Assembly (NCBI GenBank): GCA_041940425.1
Contig: JBGTSF010000022.1
Span: 1-64,000 of the forward strand
Source of the DNA: DATHTS01 sp041940425
GTDB lineage: Bacteria; Acidobacteriota; Blastocatellia; Pyrinomonadales; Pyrinomonadaceae
Reading direction: 5' to 3'
DNA length: 64,000 nt
Positions 60,983 through 64,000 of this stretch are shown here, one piece after another; positions within the stretch are counted from its first letter, which is position 1, and the number at the start of each line of letters is the position of its first letter. A program made the position numbers and the translations under genes. The notes under the pieces were generated by a model. The model ran no database searches. It worked only from the letters and a program-made list of their open reading frames with translations, and was not told the origin of the DNA.

Positions 60983-60995
60983 TTACCCGAAAATC

Positions 60996-61028
60996 AAAAG
61001 GCTGAGAAAGTTTTCTCAGCCTTTTTTT
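60996..61028. terminator. Bidirectional terminator between plsC and the amphi-Trp gene
   Basis: AAGGCTGAGAA stem with a short loop and T-run on the plus strand (61021-61028); the minus strand also reads into T-rich sequence. The two genes are convergent. Confidence 0.85.
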
Positions 61029-61032
61029 TATT

Positions 61033-61254
61033 TTAACTTTTATTCCACTTTAATTCGATCTCGATCTCTTCGTTGCCCTCGTCGTCGCGTTCGTATTCGA
61101 ATTCGATCTGGGCATACGGCGGGACATAGACCCTTTCTCCGGCGATCTGAATTTCAAAAGTTTTGTCCTCTTCGAGCGCGTCGGCAAGCCGCCGCAGTTT
61201 ATCAATGACCTCGGTTTTCGAATATTCCTTTTCGACATCTACACCTGTTGACAT
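61033..61254 (-). CDS. amphi-Trp domain-containing protein
   Basis: 73 residues without a signal. The amphi-Trp domain runs the whole length: EYSKTEVIDKLRRLADALEE helix, then FEIQIAGERVYVP and QIEFEYERDDEGNEEIEIELKW strands ending in Trp. Family proteins are small, acidic and of unknown function. AAGGAGG precedes the start. It is separated from rpoC upstream by a strong terminator. Confidence 0.88.
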   Translation of the reverse strand: MSTGVDVEKEYSKTEVIDKLRRLADALEEDKTFEIQIAGERVYVPPYAQIEFEYERDDEGNEEIEIELKWNKS

Positions 61255-61300
61255 TAATTTGTTCCTCCTTGATAAAAAAATTTGACTTTAATTGTATCAC

Positions 61301-61338
61301 AAAAAAAAGCCGTAAAGCTTATAAACTTTACGGCTTTT
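61301..61338 (-). terminator. Rho-independent terminator of rpoC
   Basis: 13-bp stem AAAAGCCGTAAAG with its complement, 8-base loop and T-run on the minus strand, 24 bp after the rpoC stop. Confidence 0.92.
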
Positions 61339-61361
61339 AATTTTACAGATTCAGACGCGGA

Positions 61362-64000
61362 TTAAAAATCGTCATCGTCGTCTATCATTTCCAGAGAATC
61401 GTCATCGAGATCGAAATCTTCGTCCGAAGCGAATTCGTCTTCGAGTTCGATATCGTCGTCATCGTCGTCATCGGTGTCGGGTTCGACCAGCGGAATGTCG
61501 GCGGACGCGGGAATGATGCCGCCGCGAAGCTGATCGTATTCGTCGAATTCGTCTTCCTCTTTCTGATTGACGGTCGGATCGAAATCAATCTTGACGTTAC
61601 GGTAATGTTTCATTCCCGTTCCGGCAGGAATCAGCCGTCCCATAATGACGTTTTCCTTCAAGCCGCGCAGGTAATCTATGCGACCGGAAATCGCCGCTTC
61701 CGTCAGAACGCGCGTCGTTTCCTGGAACGAAGCCGCCGAAATAAACGAATCTGTCGAGAGCGACGCTTTCGTGATTCCGAGAAGCAGAGGCTCGCCGACT
61801 GCCGGCGTTCCGCCCGCTTCGCGCACGCGGCGGTTTTCGTCTTCGTAGCGGAAACGATCAACCTGTTCTTCAAGCAGAAAATCGGTGTCGCCGACTTCCC
61901 TGATCTTGACCCAGCGAAGCATCTGTCGAACGATGACCTCGATGTGTTTGTCGTTGATGTTTACGCCCTGCAGACGATAAACTTCCTGAATTTCGTTCAC
62001 GAGATATTCCTGCAAAGCGTCCATTCCGAGAACTTTCAGGATGTCGTGAGGATTAAGCGGTCCGTCCATCAAAGGTTCGCCCGCTTTCACGCGGTCGCCT
62101 TCCTGCACGTTGATATGAGTTCCGCGCGGAATTTCATATTCGTGTTCCGTGCCGTCGTCGCCGGTAATCACGATCTTGCGTTTACCTCTGGTGATTCCGC
62201 CGAATTTGACCGTGCCGTCAATTTCCGACATGATCGCCGTTTCCGACGGGCGGCGCGCTTCGAAAAGTTCGACGACGCGCGGCAGACCGCCGACGATGTC
62301 TTTCGTCTTCGTCGTTTCACGCGGGATTTTCGCGATCGTATCTCCGGGCTGAACTTCCTGCCCGTCTTCCGCCAGGATGTTGGCGCGGATCGGCATTTGA
62401 TAGGTTTTCAGCGTTTTGCTGCCGCTCTTGATTTCGAGACGCGGCTGTTTTTTCTCGTCCGAATCTTTAACCACAAGACGGCGTTGTCCGCTGATCTTAT
62501 CAACTTCTTCCTCGACCGTTTTGCCTTGTTCGAGGTCCTGGAATTTAACCGTTCCGCCGACTTCAGTTAAGATAGCGAACGTGAACGGATCCCATGTGGC
62601 GAGAACGTCGTCCTCTTTGACCTTCGCTCCGTCTTTGACGTGAACGTGCGCGCCGTAAACGATCTGATAGCTCGCCACTTCGCGCCCGCGGTCATCGAGC
62701 AGGTAAAGTTCGGCAGGCTGACGCTTCATCGAAATGATCTCGCCCTGACGGTTTTTGATAACGCGCAGATCGTCGGCGTATTTAACCGTTCCGTCCATCG
62801 CCGCGATATGTTTGGTTTCCTGTTCGAGCCGTGCTGTTCCGCCGACGTGGAACGTTCTCATCGTGAGCTGCGTTCCCGGTTCGCCGATTGATTGCGCGGC
62901 GATAACACCGACCGCTTCGCCGATCTCGACCGTCCGACCGACCGCTAAATTGCGACCGTAGCATTTGACGCAGATACCGCGCCGCGCCTGACAGGTCAGC
63001 GGGCTTCGGATCTTGACTTGCTGCAGACCGGAAAGCTGAACCGCCGCCGCGAGGTCTTCGTTGATCTCCTGTCCGGCTTCGACGATCGTCGTCCCGTCAA
63101 CCGGATCAATGATGTCGTCAAGCGAAGTACAGCCGACGATTCTATCGCGCAAACTTTCGACGACTTCACCGTTGCGGATGATCGCCTGCGCGCGAATGCC
63201 TCTGATCGTTCCGCAGTCCTGTTCAGCGACAATTACGTCCTGTGCCACGTCAACGAGGCGGCGGGTTAAGTAACCCGAATCAGCAGTTTTGAGTGCCGTG
63301 TCAGCCAAACCTTTACGCGCACCGTGCGTCGAAATAAAGTATTGCAAAACGTTCAGACCTTCGCGGAAGTTGGCGACGATCGGCGTTTCGATAATCTCGC
63401 CCGACGGTTTCGCCATCAGACCGCGCATACCGGCAAGTTGTCGAATCTGCGCTTCCGAACCGCGCGCGCCGGAATCCGCCATGATGAGGATCGGATTCAG
63501 TTCGTTGCGTTCCTGTTCGCGCTTATCCATCGCTTTGAACATTTCCTTCGCCACCTTGTCGGTAACGTCCGACCAGATCGCCGTAACTTTGTTGACGCGC
63601 TCCATATTGGTCATCGTCGCGTCTTCGTATTGCTTCTGGAGTTTGTCAACTTCCTTACGCGCGTCTTCGATGATCTTCGCCTTGTTCGGCGGAGTAACCA
63701 TATCGTCAATGCCGATGGAAACACCCGCTTTCGTCGCATAAAGAAATCCGAGCGTCTTCAGATCGTCGAGCAGAACGACCGTCTGATCGTGTCCGAGACG
63801 GAAATGACAGAAACTGACCAGAGACTGCAAGCCTTTTTTCTTGAGCGTTCCGTTGACGAACGGAAGACCTTCACGCAAGAGGCGGTCATTGAAAACGACG
63901 CGACCGACGCTCGTGTCCAAAACGGTGTTGACGTTTTCACGGATCGTCGCCCGCATCACGTCCTGATTGTTATGTTCTTTCGTCAGATCAATCAGGTCGC
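61362..64000 (-). CDS. rpoC: RNA polymerase beta' subunit, C-terminal part (cut by window edge)
   Basis: Open from the right edge (about 879 codons); the in-frame ATG at 63957-63959 is internal, since DLIDLTKEHNNQDV before it continues the conserved sequence. Beta' zinc ligands are visible (EQDCGTIRG, CQARRGICVKCYGR), followed by the conserved AVGVIAAQSIGEPGTQLTMR trigger-loop region, and SFISAASFQETTRVL near the end. The tail is unusual: after the conserved GRLIPAGTG block, about 60 residues are strongly acidic, with runs such as DDDDDDD and a final DDDDDF. Upstream rpoB lies outside the window. Confidence 0.97.
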   Translation of the reverse strand, partial: DLIDLTKEHNNQDVMRATIRENVNTVLDTSVGRVVFNDRLLREGLPFVNGTLKKKGLQSLVSFCHFRLGHDQTVVLLDDLKTLGFLYATKAGVSIGIDDMVTPPNKAKIIEDARKEVDKLQKQYEDATMTNMERVNKVTAIWSDVTDKVAKEMFKAMDKREQERNELNPILIMADSGARGSEAQIRQLAGMRGLMAKPSGEIIETPIVANFREGLNVLQYFISTHGARKGLADTALKTADSGYLTRRLVDVAQDVIVAEQDCGTIRGIRAQAIIRNGEVVESLRDRIVGCTSLDDIIDPVDGTTIVEAGQEINEDLAAAVQLSGLQQVKIRSPLTCQARRGICVKCYGRNLAVGRTVEIGEAVGVIAAQSIGEPGTQLTMRTFHVGGTARLEQETKHIAAMDGTVKYADDLRVIKNRQGEIISMKRQPAELYLLDDRGREVASYQIVYGAHVHVKDGAKVKEDDVLATWDPFTFAILTEVGGTVKFQDLEQGKTVEEEVDKISGQRRLVVKDSDEKKQPRLEIKSGSKTLKTYQMPIRANILAEDGQEVQPGDTIAKIPRETTKTKDIVGGLPRVVELFEARRPSETAIMSEIDGTVKFGGITRGKRKIVITGDDGTEHEYEIPRGTHINVQEGDRVKAGEPLMDGPLNPHDILKVLGMDALQEYLVNEIQEVYRLQGVNINDKHIEVIVRQMLRWVKIREVGDTDFLLEEQVDRFRYEDENRRVREAGGTPAVGEPLLLGITKASLSTDSFISAASFQETTRVLTEAAISGRIDYLRGLKENVIMGRLIPAGTGMKHYRNVKIDFDPTVNQKEEDEFDEYDQLRGGIIPASADIPLVEPDTDDDDDDDIELEDEFASDEDFDLDDDSLEMIDDDDDF

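Overview
The window looks like a chromosomal segment from an Acidobacteriota bacterium, most likely class Blastocatellia (Pyrinomonas-like). This is inferred from gene content: an Oar-type TonB-dependent receptor with an N-terminal carboxypeptidase-regulatory-like domain, several exported proteins with TonB C-terminal domains, DUF4440 and amphi-Trp proteins, and a large exported M1 peptidase. No 16S gene is present, so the assignment is provisional. Coding density is high and both strands are used.

Layout. 1-1600 (-): heat-shock pair clpB (cut by the window edge) and hsp20. 1770-7789 (+): nucleoside salvage operon with two BMP-type ABC permeases, purine nucleoside phosphorylase, a four-helix-bundle protein, uridine kinase, cytidine deaminase and an exported amidohydrolase. 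7952-13556 (+): TonB-domain protein, a 21-bp minisatellite and an M1 aminopeptidase whose N-terminal half is duplicated. 13582-16131 (-): small proteins and an SQR-like flavoprotein. 16613-24501 (-): copper/silver efflux operon, transcribed as Cys-rich protein, Met-rich lipoprotein, DUF305 protein, CusA, TolC-type channel, CusB; just upstream is a decayed YHS P-type ATPase with a MerR-type operator. 24971-34237 (-): haem-c lipoprotein, single-chain xanthine-dehydrogenase-like enzyme, DNase II-like protein and phospholipase C-like phosphoesterase. 34786-43156: peptidoglycan-binding protein, DUF1992, sterol desaturase family, DUF58, serine hydrolase, RsgA, exported hypothetical protein and diiron-type MBL protein. 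43213-44945: a compact integron with intI, attI, one gene cassette and its attC. 45001-45640: probable PIN toxin-antitoxin pair. 45700-51363: SpoIIM-like membrane protein, ABC exporter, sigma/anti-sigma pair and ribA. 51626-60982: TonB-dependent receptor, two paralogous CarboxypepD-reg/TPR proteins, HD phosphohydrolase with an apparent CTG start, TonB-domain protein and PlsC. 61033-64000 (-): amphi-Trp protein and the 3' part of rpoC.

Two themes stand out. First, nucleic-acid scavenging: the DNase II/phosphoesterase/XDH-like cluster and the nucleoside import and salvage operon could together turn external DNA into usable bases and sugars (inference). Second, the gaps between genes are rich in repeats. 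At least eight loci carry tandem heptamers, often in mirrored pairs, plus one octamer version. Two separate minisatellites each have twelve 21-bp units. REPIN-like inverted pairs occur, one of them inserted in frame in the M1 peptidase.

The strongest single result is the integron. The cassette's own R'' (GGCTAAC) is the exact complement of GTTAGCC at the attI junction, as expected for a cassette inserted by site-specific recombination. Several gene starts were moved because the longest reading frame begins inside a promoter -35 box or a repeat. All calls are by eye; no alignments or searches were run.
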